DNA of 64,000 bases, from assembly GCA_017979445.1 (NCBI GenBank), contig CM030705.1, positions 13,843,040 through 13,907,039 on the forward strand, read 5' to 3'. The notes under the pieces were generated by a model. That model was not told the DNA's origin. It saw only the letters and a list, made by a program, of their open reading frames with translations, and searched no databases. This DNA is from Akebia trifoliata. Its lineage: Eukaryota; Streptophyta; Magnoliopsida; Ranunculales; Lardizabalaceae. The position numbers and the translations under genes are program-made. Shown piece after piece: positions 1-11,362 of the stretch (position 1 is the stretch's first letter; every line of letters begins with the position of its first letter).

Positions 1-121
1 TAAATTAAGATACACCACAATGTCTAATGTTGGCTTTAGAACATGTTTTAACATATGCCAAGATCGGCCAGCGGTTGCACATTATCCTCTCTATAAAGCA
101 TTCTCTTGCTTTAAACTTTAA

Positions 122-303
122 CACTCTATTTGGATAGAGAGAAATGGAGAGAAAGGAAGAGGAGAGAAAGTTACTTTCTCTCTATTTCTCCCCCCATCTA
201 CTTTCTCTTCTCTTTTCACTTAACCTTCGAAACAAGATAAATGGAGACAAAATCGATTCCTTTATCTTCTCTTCTTTCCATTTCTCTCAATCCAAATAGA
301 ATG
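122..303. mobile_element. Tourist-like MITE, 182 bp
   Basis: The two ends are inverted repeats of about 30 bases: the left starts CACTCTATTTGGATAGAG and the complement of the right starts CATTCTATTTGGATTGAG. The element is flanked on both sides by TAA (119-121 and 304-306), the target duplication typical of PIF/Harbinger Tourist-like MITEs. The interior is purine/pyrimidine-rich and has no coding potential. Confidence 0.7.
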
Positions 304-404
304 TAAAGGGGACATTCCTCACCATCAAAATGTGTTATGGAATGATGCTAATGAGGCACCCAATAGTAGGCAACAACCTTAAGATATATATATATATATA
401 TATA

Positions 405-774
405 GGGTCCCGTTCGGCACCCAACCATTTACCCAACCATTTGCCCAACATGTTTTGTCCTACATGGGTTAGAAGTTTTGGAATAGGCTGATTTTTGGTG
501 AGGATGATCTTTATGGTGAGGAGATCATCCTCACCAAAAATCAGCCCATTCCAAAACTTCTAACCCCATCACAAATGATTTACAAAAAATGGACGGTCCA
601 CAATTTTTCAACTTGTAAACATGGGGTTAGAAGTTTTGGAATGGGCTGATTTTTGGTGAGGATGATCTTTTAATCGTAGAGATCATCCTCACAAAAAATC
701 AGCCCATTCCAAAACTTCTGACCCATGTAAGACAAAACATGTTGGGCAAATTATTGGGTAAATGGTTGGGTGTT
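405..774. mobile_element. Double-hairpin MITE inside a TA repeat, copy A
   Basis: The element sits between TA runs (about 384-404 and 776-791). It has outer inverted repeats (left GGGTCCCGTTCGGCACCC) and two long internal hairpins (about 470-563 and 626-720), each with arms of about 40 bases sharing a core like TTTTGGTGAGGATGATCT. A spacer containing GGACGGTCCAC separates the hairpins. Related copies lie at 19662-20025, 26209-26579 and 51826-52206. No open reading frame is credible. Confidence 0.75.
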
Positions 775-1867
775 GAATATATATATATATGAGAATAAGA
801 TGAGGCCTTGGAAACTTTTTTTCGGCATTATGATTCATTCGGGATCGTTTGTTCATGGGGCGCCAATAGTAGCTCTCTGAAATATTTATATTACTTTATA
901 AATTATATGGCTGATTGCGTGATCCTAAAAAATCAAATTTGTAAGGTTTATAGGATAATTGTTAATATAGTGTTATAAAATAAAAAAAAGATGGACCAAC
1001 CGGTCCGAACACATTTAATTAATGATAAAATCGATTCTTTTAGTGAACCCTAGATGCTTTTAATGTTGTTTTTTAACAAAAATAAATTTAGGTAGTTTGG
1101 GCAAAAAAGAATATACCTTTTAAAAATATTTAATTTATGTGACTTGGTACAACCAAATTGAACCAATGTTGGTTTGAATTTGGGTTCGCAGTTCATGTTT
1201 TGCCACTCAAGAATGAACCTCGTTCGTAGGGGTAGAGGGAAATGAGGGCATTTGAATATTGAAATGATTAGTAGGGTAAAAAAAAAAAAAAGTTGAAGAT
1301 GACAGATTTTAGGAAGAAAAAACTAAGTTTTTTTTATTTATAGATTGAAGATGTGGGTTTTTAGTCATTTTTCATTAGTCTATTAATAAATCCTAAGGTC
1401 AAAGGGGTATGGTATCAATTTAAAATTTTAGAAGGATATCTCAAATATTATCAAATTAATTTAAAGTAGAATGGAGTTCGCTTAATTCGCTACAATGCAC
1501 AAACCCACAACAAACTGTATCACGAACTAATTTGGTACTTTATTAACAAATTGGGTAACCCTAGTTTGATCAATTTAATACATGTTTGGTCTGGTCATTG
1601 TTTTGGTTTTTAAACATTGCATAATACACATTTATATTTAAATTTATATTAAAGAACTACTAACCACTTACTCGTTTGCTTATTAAATGAAAAATAATCT
1701 ATGATGGAACTTTCTAATTATATTATTATTTTTATCGCAAATCATTTTATTGTTTATAAGATTGTTAATGAATGAAAATCACAATGATCATCTAATGAGT
1801 TTGACTTTCTAATGACAATCCCTGGATTCTAAAAGGTTTTTTTTTTTTTCCTTTTGATTAATTAAAA
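775..1867. other. Intergenic, old transposon remnant
   Basis: No gene is seen. The part from about 1160 to 1440 matches the 354-bp insertion at 6059-6412: both hold TTTGAATTTGGGTTCG near the left end and an AGGTCAAGGGGGCATAT-like stretch inside. This indicates two copies of one dispersed element family. The rest is AT-rich sequence with A and T runs. Confidence 0.45.
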
Positions 1868-2885
1868 GGTAAATTTATCAAAAGATGCACTAGAAGTCGA
1901 ATAATTCCCAAAATGGAGCACTTTTGAACTTATTTTCGAAAATGGTAAATTACCATTTTTGAAAATATGTTATTTACAAAATGTTACAAATGGTAATCTT
2001 CAGAATTTTAGTACCTAAAATATCCTTTTTTTTTTTTTTTTAAAAGTTCAGTGTTAATGTGATCCTTTTGACATTGGACACAAATAAATTCTAATCTCAT
2101 GTTAAAGGGATCCTGTTGACATTGAATATTTTTTCAGTGTTAATGGGATCCTTTTGACATGAGATTAATCAATGTCAATGGGATCCTTTTGACATTGTAC
2201 AAAATAAATTTTGATCTCATGTTAAAAGGATCATATTGACATTAAGTATTTTTTTTTATAATAAAAGGTCTTTATCAATGAGATTCTTTTGAGACTGTAC
2301 AAAAATAAAATTTGAACTCATGTCAAAGGTAATTTTTTTTATAAAAAATACTCAATATCAATATGATTATTTTGACATGAGATTAGAATTTATTTTTATA
2401 CGATGTAAAACTGATCCCATTAACAAAGAACATTTAAAAAAGAGTAAATTTCCAAATAATTAAAAAAAAATTGGTATTTCCAAAGTGTTGCTAATGTTGA
2501 AAATTTTATCATGTAATGTTAAACAATTTGATAGTATTTTGTCAACATTATGTGGTAGTTGTGTCAACACAAATAACACTTTCGACATTTTTGAAAATTT
2601 CAATAATAATTTTGGAATTTACCCTTAAATTCAATGTCGCCAGGATCATTTTGACATGAGATAATAATTTATTTTTGTATAGTGTCAAAAGGATCCCATT
2701 GACACTGAACTTTAAAAAAAAAAATGGTATTTTTGGTACTAAAAGTCCAAAAATTATTGTTTGTATCGTTTTGATGAAATAAAATATTTTCAAAAATGAT
2801 AACATACAATTTTCGGAAGTAAGATGTATAGTGCTCTGTTTTGATAAATAATTATGAAAAATGCTCCATTTTGATAAATTTCTCA
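1868..2885. mobile_element. Fold-back element with internal repeats, about 1 kb
   Basis: The ends are imperfect inverted copies built on AAATTTATCAAAA followed by a GCAC/GCTC-type motif. Just inside, AATGGTAAATTACCATTTTT forms a palindrome. The centre (about 2040-2720) is many direct and inverted copies of a unit containing GGATCCTTTTGACATTG and ATCTCATGTTAAAAGGATC. The 112-codon minus ORF here (2548-2886) runs through these repeats and is not a gene. The palindrome core is shared with elements at about 23960-24425 and 63060-63290. Confidence 0.6.
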
Positions 2886-3137
2886 TAACAGATATCTTTG
2901 AACATGAAAGCCTAATTTGATACTTAAGTTTTCTTTAATATGTTGGAACATAACTTAAAGGAGAGGAGATCTTACCATATCTTAAAATTAAGTTCTCATA
3001 TGAATTCATTATAAAATAACCCTCACAAAAAGTTATACTTTTATTGATTTTGAAGGAATGTAATCTACTTGCTTGTATCTCTACCCCCAAAATATATTTT
3101 GACTATATTTTAGGTCAAACTTAGAGCTTCCTTCTTG

Positions 3138-3291
3138 GAGAATGTTAAACCTAATCCCCATTTCTCTCACCCCTATAAAGATTAAGATCTCAAGTCAAGA
3201 ACACTAAATTAAAGGAGAATGTTAGACCTCATCCCCATTTCTCTCACCCCTATAAAGATTAAGATCCTAAGTCAAGAACACTAATTTAAAT
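3138..3291. repeat. 77-bp tandem duplication
   Basis: Two adjacent copies of about 77 bases, 3138-3214 and 3215-3291, each start GAGAATGTTA and contain CCCCATTTCTCTCACCCC and GTCAAGAACACTAA. They differ at only a few positions, so the duplication is fairly recent. No coding or regulatory role is visible. Confidence 0.8.
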
Positions 3292-3499
3292 CATAATTGA
3301 TTAATAATTATTTTTATCTTTCCATGGATAAATCAATCTCGTGAATGATCTCTTCGGATTCAAGAACCAACATTTATGTATGGGAGGGAATAATATTCAT
3401 GTCAAAATCATATTTTGACACATGTAAAACCCAAGCACTGCCTGCATAATGTACGTACTTTTCTTCAGCTACGAGACTGAAAATGGTTTCTCTATAACA

Positions 3500-3780
3500 T
3501 GATCTGATGCCACAAGGTTGTAGAGGAAAAAATTCTATTAACTTTGAAAGTTATTTTCACCATTGAATTTTCGTTTTAAATTTGGTAGTTCGTTATCTGT
3601 CCATTTTCGACACTTTGGATCAAGCTCAAAACAAATGTTTTTCTGAATTTATTTATTTATTTTTGTTGAATCTGAGTTTTTCTATAAAATCTGTAAGGTT
3701 GTGACGTTGCATTGCCAATGTGATAATCCATGTGGTCCAATGACCCATAGTAAGGTTTGAAATCTTACTAAGTTAGTCAG
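3500..3780. mobile_element. TTACTAAG-family MITE, copy 1 (5'-truncated)
   Basis: It matches the elements at 9073-9415 and 36712-37065 along its length, sharing GATCTGATGCCACAAGG, a central block around TTGAATTTTCGTTTTAAATTT and the right end AAATCTTACTAAGTTAG. The left terminal repeat is not recognisable here. It is non-coding. Confidence 0.55.
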
Positions 3781-3884
3781 GCTAGCCTAGTTTTCACTCG
3801 AATGTTGTTGAGTAACAAATTTTATGAAGTAAGGGTGTTTTTGTAATAAAAATGCAATAGATAAGTCTGCCCAGTAAATCTCTC

Positions 3885-4128
3885 TATTTATAAAAGAGTG
3901 CTGATAATCTGACTTAGGCACGTGGCAACTCAATCGATTTACCTGAAGTGATAGTCTCGAGAACCGTAGATGTGTTTTTCTTGAGATACATAACTATGGT
4001 TCCCCATAAAAAAGTGCAGTTTTGTATCTCGGGGAGAGCAGATCTATAGTTTCTGAACCTATCACGTCAGGTAAGTAGATTGAGTATGCCACGTGCCTAA
4101 GTCAGATTATCACGACTCTTTATAAAAT
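3885..4128. mobile_element. MITE with long inverted repeats containing CCACGTG/CACGTGG
   Basis: Arms of about 65 bases are inverted copies: the left includes CTGACTTAGGCACGTGGCA and the right TGCCACGTGCCTAAGTCAG. They lie close to inverted TATAAA-like ends. The element at 31768-31954 has a similar plan with CACGTG in each arm, so the two may be related. Each arm carries a perfect G-box core (CACGTG), the site of plant bZIP and bHLH factors; whether it is bound here is unknown. Confidence 0.6.
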
Positions 4129-4141
4129 ACTATTTTCTAAC

Positions 4142-4908
4142 AAAGCTTCTATTGGCACCCAAACTTTTACTTATAATACCCCAATTAAAGAGTAAAAAAA
4201 AAGGTGAATAAACATTTCGTGTGTTGAATATGATGAAATTCCGAGTTTGGTACAATGTTCATATTAATTCCAAAAACATGCATGAATCATTTTTCAGGGA
4301 ATTTGTTGATAGGTATTTTTAATTTGAAGTGGCGAACTTGCTGATAAATTACCAACAAATCCGCCATTAAAAAATACAGATACTTTGTCTTAAAATTTAC
4401 CTCTGAATCGTCTCTTTAGTACAAGCGAATTTGTCACTTTAATACCAGAGAAATTGTCACTTTAAATCAAGGATATTTTGACTTTAAATTTACCAACAAT
4501 TTCATCACTTTAATACTAGCGAATTCATCGCTTTAAATTAAAAAAACTTACCAGTGAATTCGCTGGAAAAAGATTCATGCATGTTTTTGAAATTAATATG
4601 AACAGTGTCTTGAAACCGGAATTTGAAAAAAAGTTGAGCACGTTTTTGGGAGAAATACCAAAAAAATAAATAAATGAATTGTTGAGAATAAGTCAAATGG
4701 GGTCCATTGGACACTCTCCCTTTTGTTTTTGTTAGATTTTTATTTTTTAGGTTTAGGAAACAACTATTGAAATTGTTTGAATCGAGTGTCGTAGTATTTT
4801 GTAATGTAGAGATAATAACTTAAGCCAAACCTTAGTAGTGTTAGGAGAGTGTTTTTTAATCTCTAATTGAGGTGTAATAAGTAAAAGATTGGGTGCCAAT
4901 AGCTGCTT
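4142..4908. mobile_element. TATTGGCACCC-family MITE, long copy
   Basis: The left end reads AGCTTCTATTGGCACCCAAA and the complement of the right end AGCAGCTATTGGCACCCAAT, each followed by an ACTTTTACTTA-like block. Inside is a second inverted pair: TTCATATTAATTCCAAAAAC near 4258 against GTTTTTGAAATTAATATGAA near 4580. The interior repeats a motif with GCGAATTTGTCACTTTAA. Shorter relatives lie at 6919-7094, 10635-11474, 11363-11474 and 37247-37367. Confidence 0.6.
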
Positions 4909-6058
4909 TATTTTCTAATGAATTATCTATTTTTCTTCTCTTCAATACTTCATTGCAATGCAACTTGGAGACTAAAATTGCTGCAGTGATGATATGGGGT
5001 GTAATTAGTGATAAAAATTGAAATTGCACTACAACTAAACAATTTGCCATTAGCAACGATTACAGTGAGATGGTAAAAGAAAAAAAAAATGATTTTGGGT
5101 TTGGTAAAATATTCTCTCTCATTCATATATCTATTTCATCTTTGTCATTTACGGATTCTCTCTTGTTCTTACATGGGATCACAACATTCTCTATACTCAT
5201 GAGTTCAATTCGTCTTACGTCGCGTCGTTGTAGTCTTGAATTGGTCTTACGTCGTCGTTGTTGCCATTTAATGGAACAACATTCGAAAAGAAAATGAAAG
5301 AGATAAAAGACTTATACCCCTTTTATGCATACTTTTTTGTCAGGAGAATAGACATCACTCCTATAGTTATAGACATCGTTTAGAAACCAATGTCTTTTCT
5401 GCACAAGTGTGAGTAGACAAACAGAGAAAATTGCCAGCCATAAGAGAGATTATTTTACTTTCTTCAATCATCCTCACCAGCCATTGTGTGTTCCAAATTA
5501 CGGTTTGCTTCTTCAACAATCTCAAGTTCTTGCATGAGCTTCTCTAGCTTTGCAACGTTCTCTTCATGTAACATGGGTTGGGACTTTCTGCTTATAACCT
5601 GAAGCACTCATCTTCTGCTTCAAGTTTTCCTGTTGTCTGCCAAACGAAATTCAAAAAAACAAGAAATGAAATGCAACATAGAAGTTCAATTAAGGACTAC
5701 TGCAGTTTTGCTTTTCAATCAGAACCCTTAAAAGGGTAAGATGATCTGATCTAACCAAACCTATATCAATATAAGTAGTAACACGGCAGTTCTATCATGT
5801 AAGTACTGTAAAGATTGAACCCATCTAGGTCATAGGACATAGCCCGTCAAAAAAGACCACAACACAACGCTCAGAGGCAAATCTCAAGGGCCCTGGACAT
5901 ACATCCAATTGGTCATTTTAAAGAGAGATGTGATGCCAAAACTAACCTACTCTGTTTACAAAGGCAAGCTTTGTGTATGGAAATTTTTATTATTCTCTTT
6001 ATCGGTCGAGAAAATATAGTTAATCATATGAAACAGATGATCTTGACGGTCTTAACCG

Positions 6059-6412
6059 AAGTTAAGTTAGTTCGCTTGGTTTGAATTTGGGTTCGAGGAT
6101 CACCACTCTTGAACGAACCCAATTCATAGAGGTAGTTTGTGGTGGCTATTTAAATCATTCATGTTAATCTCATAGAAGAAGATTCAGGTCAAGGGGGCAT
6201 ATCATCAGTTTAAAAACAAAGGGGTATCTTTAACATTGACCAAATCTTGGGATTTCTAAAATAGGACCATGGGGGTATCTCTAAAATTCACCAAAATAAG
6301 AGGATTCATTAGGTTCATTGTTTTTTATGAGCTCACTTCGAACCGAACCTCGAATTGGTTCGGTTTGAACTAGTTTGCAGTTCGCTACTACATTGGTGAA
6401 CCCAGTAACATA
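6059..6412. mobile_element. 354-bp insertion flanked by an 11-bp direct repeat
   Basis: The 11-base sequence GGTCTTAACCG occurs immediately on both sides (6048-6058 and 6413-6423), as expected for a target-site duplication. The insertion is related to the sequence at about 1160-1440. Terminal inverted repeats are weak, so the class is uncertain; duplication length fits a Mutator-like element or a retroposon. It lies between the last two exon remnants of the valyl-tRNA synthetase pseudogene. Confidence 0.6.
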
Positions 6413-6918
6413 GGTCTTAACCGTCCCAATTAAAAGTTGTCCAACATGGCCCAAGTGTATGTGATATAGACCATATAGTTATGTTGTGAAATCTCATGTG
6501 CCATGAGTAGAAAGAACTTACCTACTAGAGAGTCTATCTTATTTTACCACTAAAGGGAAAAAAACTTTTTTCCCAAAATAACAAAAAAAAGGAAAAAAAG
6601 AAAGATTGAGCCATGGAAAAGAAACTCACTTCTGTATCTCCTCTCTTTTTCCTAAGCTTTTCAAGTTCGGCTTCTGCATTGAGAGCTCCTTGTAGCCGGA
6701 GATAAGTTGACAACTGTTTGTTTACGACATCAACTGCACATTCAATTTGCCTAGCATCGTTCTCACCCAGAACCTTCAAAAAAGTTTATTTTGGTGGTGT
6801 TAAAAACTTTAACCATACAGAAGGACCAGAGTGTGAGCCAAAAATGCAATTAACACTATAAAAAAAAAAATGCCAAAATGCAATTTATGAACTTATATTT
6901 GGGATTAATAAGATTATA

Positions 6919-7094
6919 GAACTGATATTGGCACTCCAACTTTTACTTAATACACCCCAATTAAAGATTGAAACACACTCTACAAAGGTTTGGGTCAAAT
7001 TACAATCTCAACAATACAAAATATTGAAACACCCGTTCAAACAATTTCTGTAGTTATTTACAATTATAAAAGTTGGGGTACCAATAGCAGCTCG
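6919..7094. mobile_element. TATTGGCACCC-family MITE, short copy
   Basis: It starts GAACTGATATTGGCACTCCA and ends in an inverted copy, TTGGGGTACCAATAGCAGCT, with ACTTTTACTTAATACACC next to the left end. The interior (GAAACACACTCTACAAAGG, CCGTTCAAACAATTTC) matches the larger copy at 10635. It lies in an intron of the valyl-tRNA synthetase pseudogene. Confidence 0.65.
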
Positions 7095-8182
7095 CTAAGA
7101 TTAGCTGGAAAGCAAAATACCTCATGATTCCATATACTGTTGAATAAACAACCCTGGTTAATAAAATGATGTGGATTGCTATTCTTGATTTTTTTGGGTA
7201 GGTGAAGTTAAATACAGTAAATAAAAATAAGTGCAGAAAGAAACAATTTCCATGTACAACAAGCCTTAAACGGCAAGCAGTCAAGTTAAGTAACAATGCC
7301 AGTGACACTACAAATACTATTTTGACACAAGGCAAAGTAAGAGTAATATCAGATATAAACTAGAGGTAAAAACATTTGTCTAGAGAGGCATGAGCAGTAA
7401 TGCCTTCATATGAAATATTCAACAGCCTGAGCATGCCCATTGAAATCTGGCTGACACCTCATCCTTCCTTGGAAATCAAATTGATTTGAATTCCCTTCCA
7501 AAGGTTAGGAATCAATACCAAATGTCTCGTAGTGGAAAAAAATGTTCATATATAATTTTAAAAAAAATCTGTGTTTTGTGTGTGGTTGCATCTTGCTTTA
7601 TTTTCTTTCTTTATTGTTCTTGGATCGATTTCTCTACACGTACTACATTCTACAGATAGTATACTGAGAATAAATGACGGATGTAGTTCATACATGAGTA
7701 GAAAAATGATAATTGACACAAGGAGATCATTCCAACTTCAAAGCATATGTAGTTGTAAGAAAATAAATAACCCAAAATCCAACTTAAAAGGGAAGCTATG
7801 AAACCCACTTCCAAAGATGATAGAGAGGCAAGAGTAGAAATCTCCAATTCGTGGCTTTTAATGATCTCAGTGACCGCATCAGTCCGGAAAACTACAATAG
7901 CTGGTCGTCTAAAGAAAACCGCAATATTACTAAATTTTCTTAAATTAGAAAGCTATTGGAGTGCAAAGGAAAATAATGAAACTGAGGTCAATTGTGCCAT
8001 AAATCAACCAATCAAATGATTGTCAATTTTTTCTCTGGCACATTCATCATGTCCTCTGACCTGGAAAATATATAAGGCTAAGGATCACTTGATCAGATTC
8101 TTTACAGCCTGAGAAATTCCCTAGGTAGCAGACATCCTACGGTGTCCCCTACCCCATGTTACACCATTCTAATGGTCTACTC

Positions 8183-8464
8183 TAGGGTTGTCAATGGATG
8201 GGGCTCTAAGGATCAGGGTCCTGATTGGGCCAAACCCAATTGATGTACAAAATCTTAATAAACATCCTATATTTATACAAATATATAATTTAATTTATAT
8301 AATTTTGAATATTTTATCGGATCAAGACATGGTCAATCTAGATCAGATGCAATAAGATATCATATCAGAACCTTAACGGATTGGATCCTTATCAGAATCT
8401 AAAACATCAATCCAGACCCGAAGTTATCAGATTTCGGGTGTGATCCAACCCATTGACAGTCCTA
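8183..8464. mobile_element. hAT-type MITE, 282 bp, with 8-bp target duplication
   Basis: The ends are inverted repeats: left TAGGGTTGTCAATGGATGGG, right complement TAGGACTGTCAATGGGTTGG. The 8-base sequence GTCTACTC flanks it on both sides (8175-8182 and 8465-8472), the duplication length of the hAT superfamily. The interior is rich in GGATC and GATCC motifs. Similar sequences lie in xylosidase introns and around 33.1 and 34.3 kb. Confidence 0.8.
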
Positions 8465-9072
8465 GTCTACTCAATTGGCCTCCTATTTTCCCATATGAAT
8501 TATAGAATTTGTTCTGACCTCTGTAACTGATGGGTACTCAGATACCATTAACAATTCTTTTCGGGCACAACTTCCAGGTACTTGAGGAAGACGTTGCCAC
8601 AGCTCTTCCGTAACGAATGGCATAAATGGATGGAGCAACTGCAACCCATTGTCCAAACAAAACCACAAAGTGTTGCGGGCAGCTTCTTTGAAGAAATGAA
8701 ATTTGGATCAGTGCCAGCAAAGTAAGGTTTGATAGCTTCAATAAATATATCACACAATTGGAATTGCCACCATGAATATACTGCACTGGCTCCATCTGAG
8801 AACTCATAGGAATCAAGTGAAGACACGGTTCTCAATATTGCTTTGTTCAAGACAGAGTATCCATTTACAGCTGAATGGCATAGATTCCAGTACTAGACCT
8901 ACAGGAGAGGTATAATCGTCTCCAAGTTTGGTAATGGCAAAGCGAGTGGTGTTCCACAGTTTGTTACACCATTGTCGGTACCCAACAACTCTTTGTATAT
9001 CCAAATTTATCCTATCCAACTGGAGGAAGAACAAATAATTACTTCGTTACTAATTCAAAATCAATCCGATTA

Positions 9073-9415
9073 GCCTTACTAAGATTTCAACTCTTACCAA
9101 GGGTCGTTGACCTCACCTTGTGGCATCCAAAAACATGATCCGATCCCACAGGATTGTAGACAACGAAATTCTATGAACTTTGAAAAACAAAAAAATTATC
9201 TTTCGGAATTTTAATTTTAAATTTGGGGAGTTCTGTGGAAGTCAAGTAACCATCCATTTTCAAAAACCTTGGATGAAGCCCAAAAAATTATTGAATTGTT
9301 TTTGGATCTGAATTTTTCTATGAAATCTAGAGGGCTGTGGTGTTGGATTGCCAATGTGGTAATTCATTTGAGCAAAACGGCCCTTAGTATGGCTTAAAAT
9401 CTTACTTAGTAAGGA
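9073..9415. mobile_element. TTACTAAG-family MITE, copy 2
   Basis: The left end CCTTACTAAGATTT and the right end AAATCTTACTTAGTAAGG are inverted. The body aligns with the copies at 3500-3780 and 36712-37065 (GATCCGATCCCACAGGATTG, GCCAATGTGGTAATTCATTT). It lies in a valyl-tRNA synthetase pseudogene intron, between the exons at 9480-9740 and 8519-9020. Confidence 0.65.
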
Positions 9416-10029
9416 AATTGTTTTTCATTCAAAATTACAAAGACAACAACAAAAGAAATAGATGGGTGGAGAAGAGAACCTGAGCTGTGTACAAGACAAG
9501 GGTAAAACGAAGAGCATCTGCACCACATTCAGTGATACCATTTGGGAAATCTTTCACTTGTCCTTCTTTGGCAATTACCAGTTCACTAGGGTCAAGGTTA
9601 CCCTCCACCAACCTTCTTTTGTAGAGAGATCTTCTAAGGACACCCCATTTATTACTTCAAGCGGATCAATAACATTTTTCCAAGGACTTGGGACATTTTA
9701 CGCCCATGAGCATCCCGAATCATTGGGTGCAAATAACCCTGCAGATTAACTTAGTGAATCCGAGTCTTCGCTACGAAAACTAAAGCATATCAACTAGACC
9801 AACTAAATGTGTTGAGTAGCCCATGTGAAGCCCATCAATCAGACACCTAAGATCCACTTACATCTACCATGTGTGAGCATGAAGGAGTCAAAAAGAGAGA
9901 TGCAAGAGAAAATGACAAAAAATCATTTACTCACATATATACATCATAAGTGGAAAATATATTTTACTTTAAACGATTCATTTATAGTCCCTGAGCTTAT
10001 ACTAAATTTCCTTGATTATAATAAATAGC

Positions 10030-10338
10030 ATTTTAGAAATACCCCCCTCTTAAAATTTGATAATATTAGGTTTACCCCTTTGACCGTAAGTCAAGGTTGC
10101 GTTTTCTTGATAATTTTAATGTGAAATTTTGATAGTTTTTTTTTTAAATTCTCTTCAAATACTTAAATTACTAAATCAAAATTTGAATTTTTTTTTTCAA
10201 AATTTCACTAATTATATCATCAGGAAAAAAAACTGTTGACTTACAGTCGCCGGGGGGGGGGGTAAACCTAATCTTGTATTTTGCAAGGGAGTAAACCTGA
10301 TATCACAAATTTAACACGGGGTGTTTCTAAAAACCCTG
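10030..10338. mobile_element. MITE-like inverted-repeat element, about 305 bp
   Basis: The left end (TTTTAGAAATACCCCCC, then TATTAGGTTTACCCC) and right end (GGTAAACCTAATCTTG, ending CACGGGGTGTTTCTAAAAA) are inverted. The centre holds long T and A runs, and an 11-base G run lies near 10252-10262. It is inside the valyl-tRNA synthetase pseudogene and non-coding. Confidence 0.55.
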
Positions 10339-10784
10339 TGGTAAACCTATCCCCACCTATGGTATCCCAATGGTCTAAATGGGATGGTACGATAGGCAAC
10401 ACATTGGCAACTGATTCCCAGCAAACATTCTGTTTGCCTCCAACTGAGCTTCTTCTTCATTCCTCCCCACCACCCAATGGTCACAGTACGCGCCAAATTC
10501 GTTTAATTGGTCATCCTCTAGAGTAACATACCATGCTGGAATATGTTGGCCCCACCAAAGTTGCCTTGAAATACACCAATCACGAATATTCTCCAACCAT
10601 CTGTAACATTTAAAAACCAATTAAAAAATAAATTAGAGAGCTGCTATTGGCACCCCAACTTTTAATTATAGCACTCCAATTTATTAAATTATTTATCACC
10701 CCAAATTAAGATTAAAACACACTGTTCAACATTACAAAGGTTTGGCCCAAATTATAATCTCAACATTACAAAACATTATAATAG

Positions 10785-11265
10785 GGGTGCAATTTGGTCC
10801 GGTTCAAACCGATAGCTTTAGGGTGGTGTGGTTCGGTTCCGGGTTACGAAAATGGGGAACTGATCAATTTGGTTCAATTCTCGAATCAAGCTTGTATAGA
10901 ACCGAATCCCTAAGAAATAAATAAATATATATGTATGTAATAATTATTATGAATTATTTTAGGAGTTAGGATATAGATTAGAGATCTTTTATGAATAAAC
11001 TAATGACTTTTTATAGATAGATTTGTGATTTATTGTATGAAATTTTATGTTTGTTTTTTCATTAAAAAATATTACTTATAATTTAAAGAATATTGGCAAT
11101 CCATCATACTGAACCAAACCAAACTGACTTTAATTCAGTTTGGGTTGGTTTGGTTCTAATGGAATTTAGTTCGGTCCTGGTTCTTATTTAGTGGAACTGA
11201 CTTGTATGTTGGTTCGGTTCCAATTTGACCTCAAACCGAATCAAGTTGCGCCCCTACATTATAAT
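10785..11265. mobile_element. Mutator-like MITE, about 480 bp, nested in another MITE
   Basis: Terminal repeats are AGGGGTGCAATTTGGTCCGG and, on the complement of the right end, AGGGGCGCAACTTGATTCGG. The 10-base sequence ACATTATAAT flanks both sides, fitting the 9-10 base duplication of Mutator-like elements. Both halves carry TTTGGTTC/GAACCAAA motifs in inverted orientation. Sequence at 30036-30200 matches its left third. Confidence 0.72.
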
Positions 11266-11362
11266 ACTCGTTCAAACAATTTCAATTATGATTAGGCTCA
11301 TATAAAATCCTAGACCCAAAATATAGAAATCTAGCACACACACACACAAAAAAAATAAAAAT

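Noticed and set aside
2548..2886. 112-codon minus-strand ORF
   Set aside because: It lies wholly in the fold-back element and is made of its repeats; no recognisable domain or promoter.
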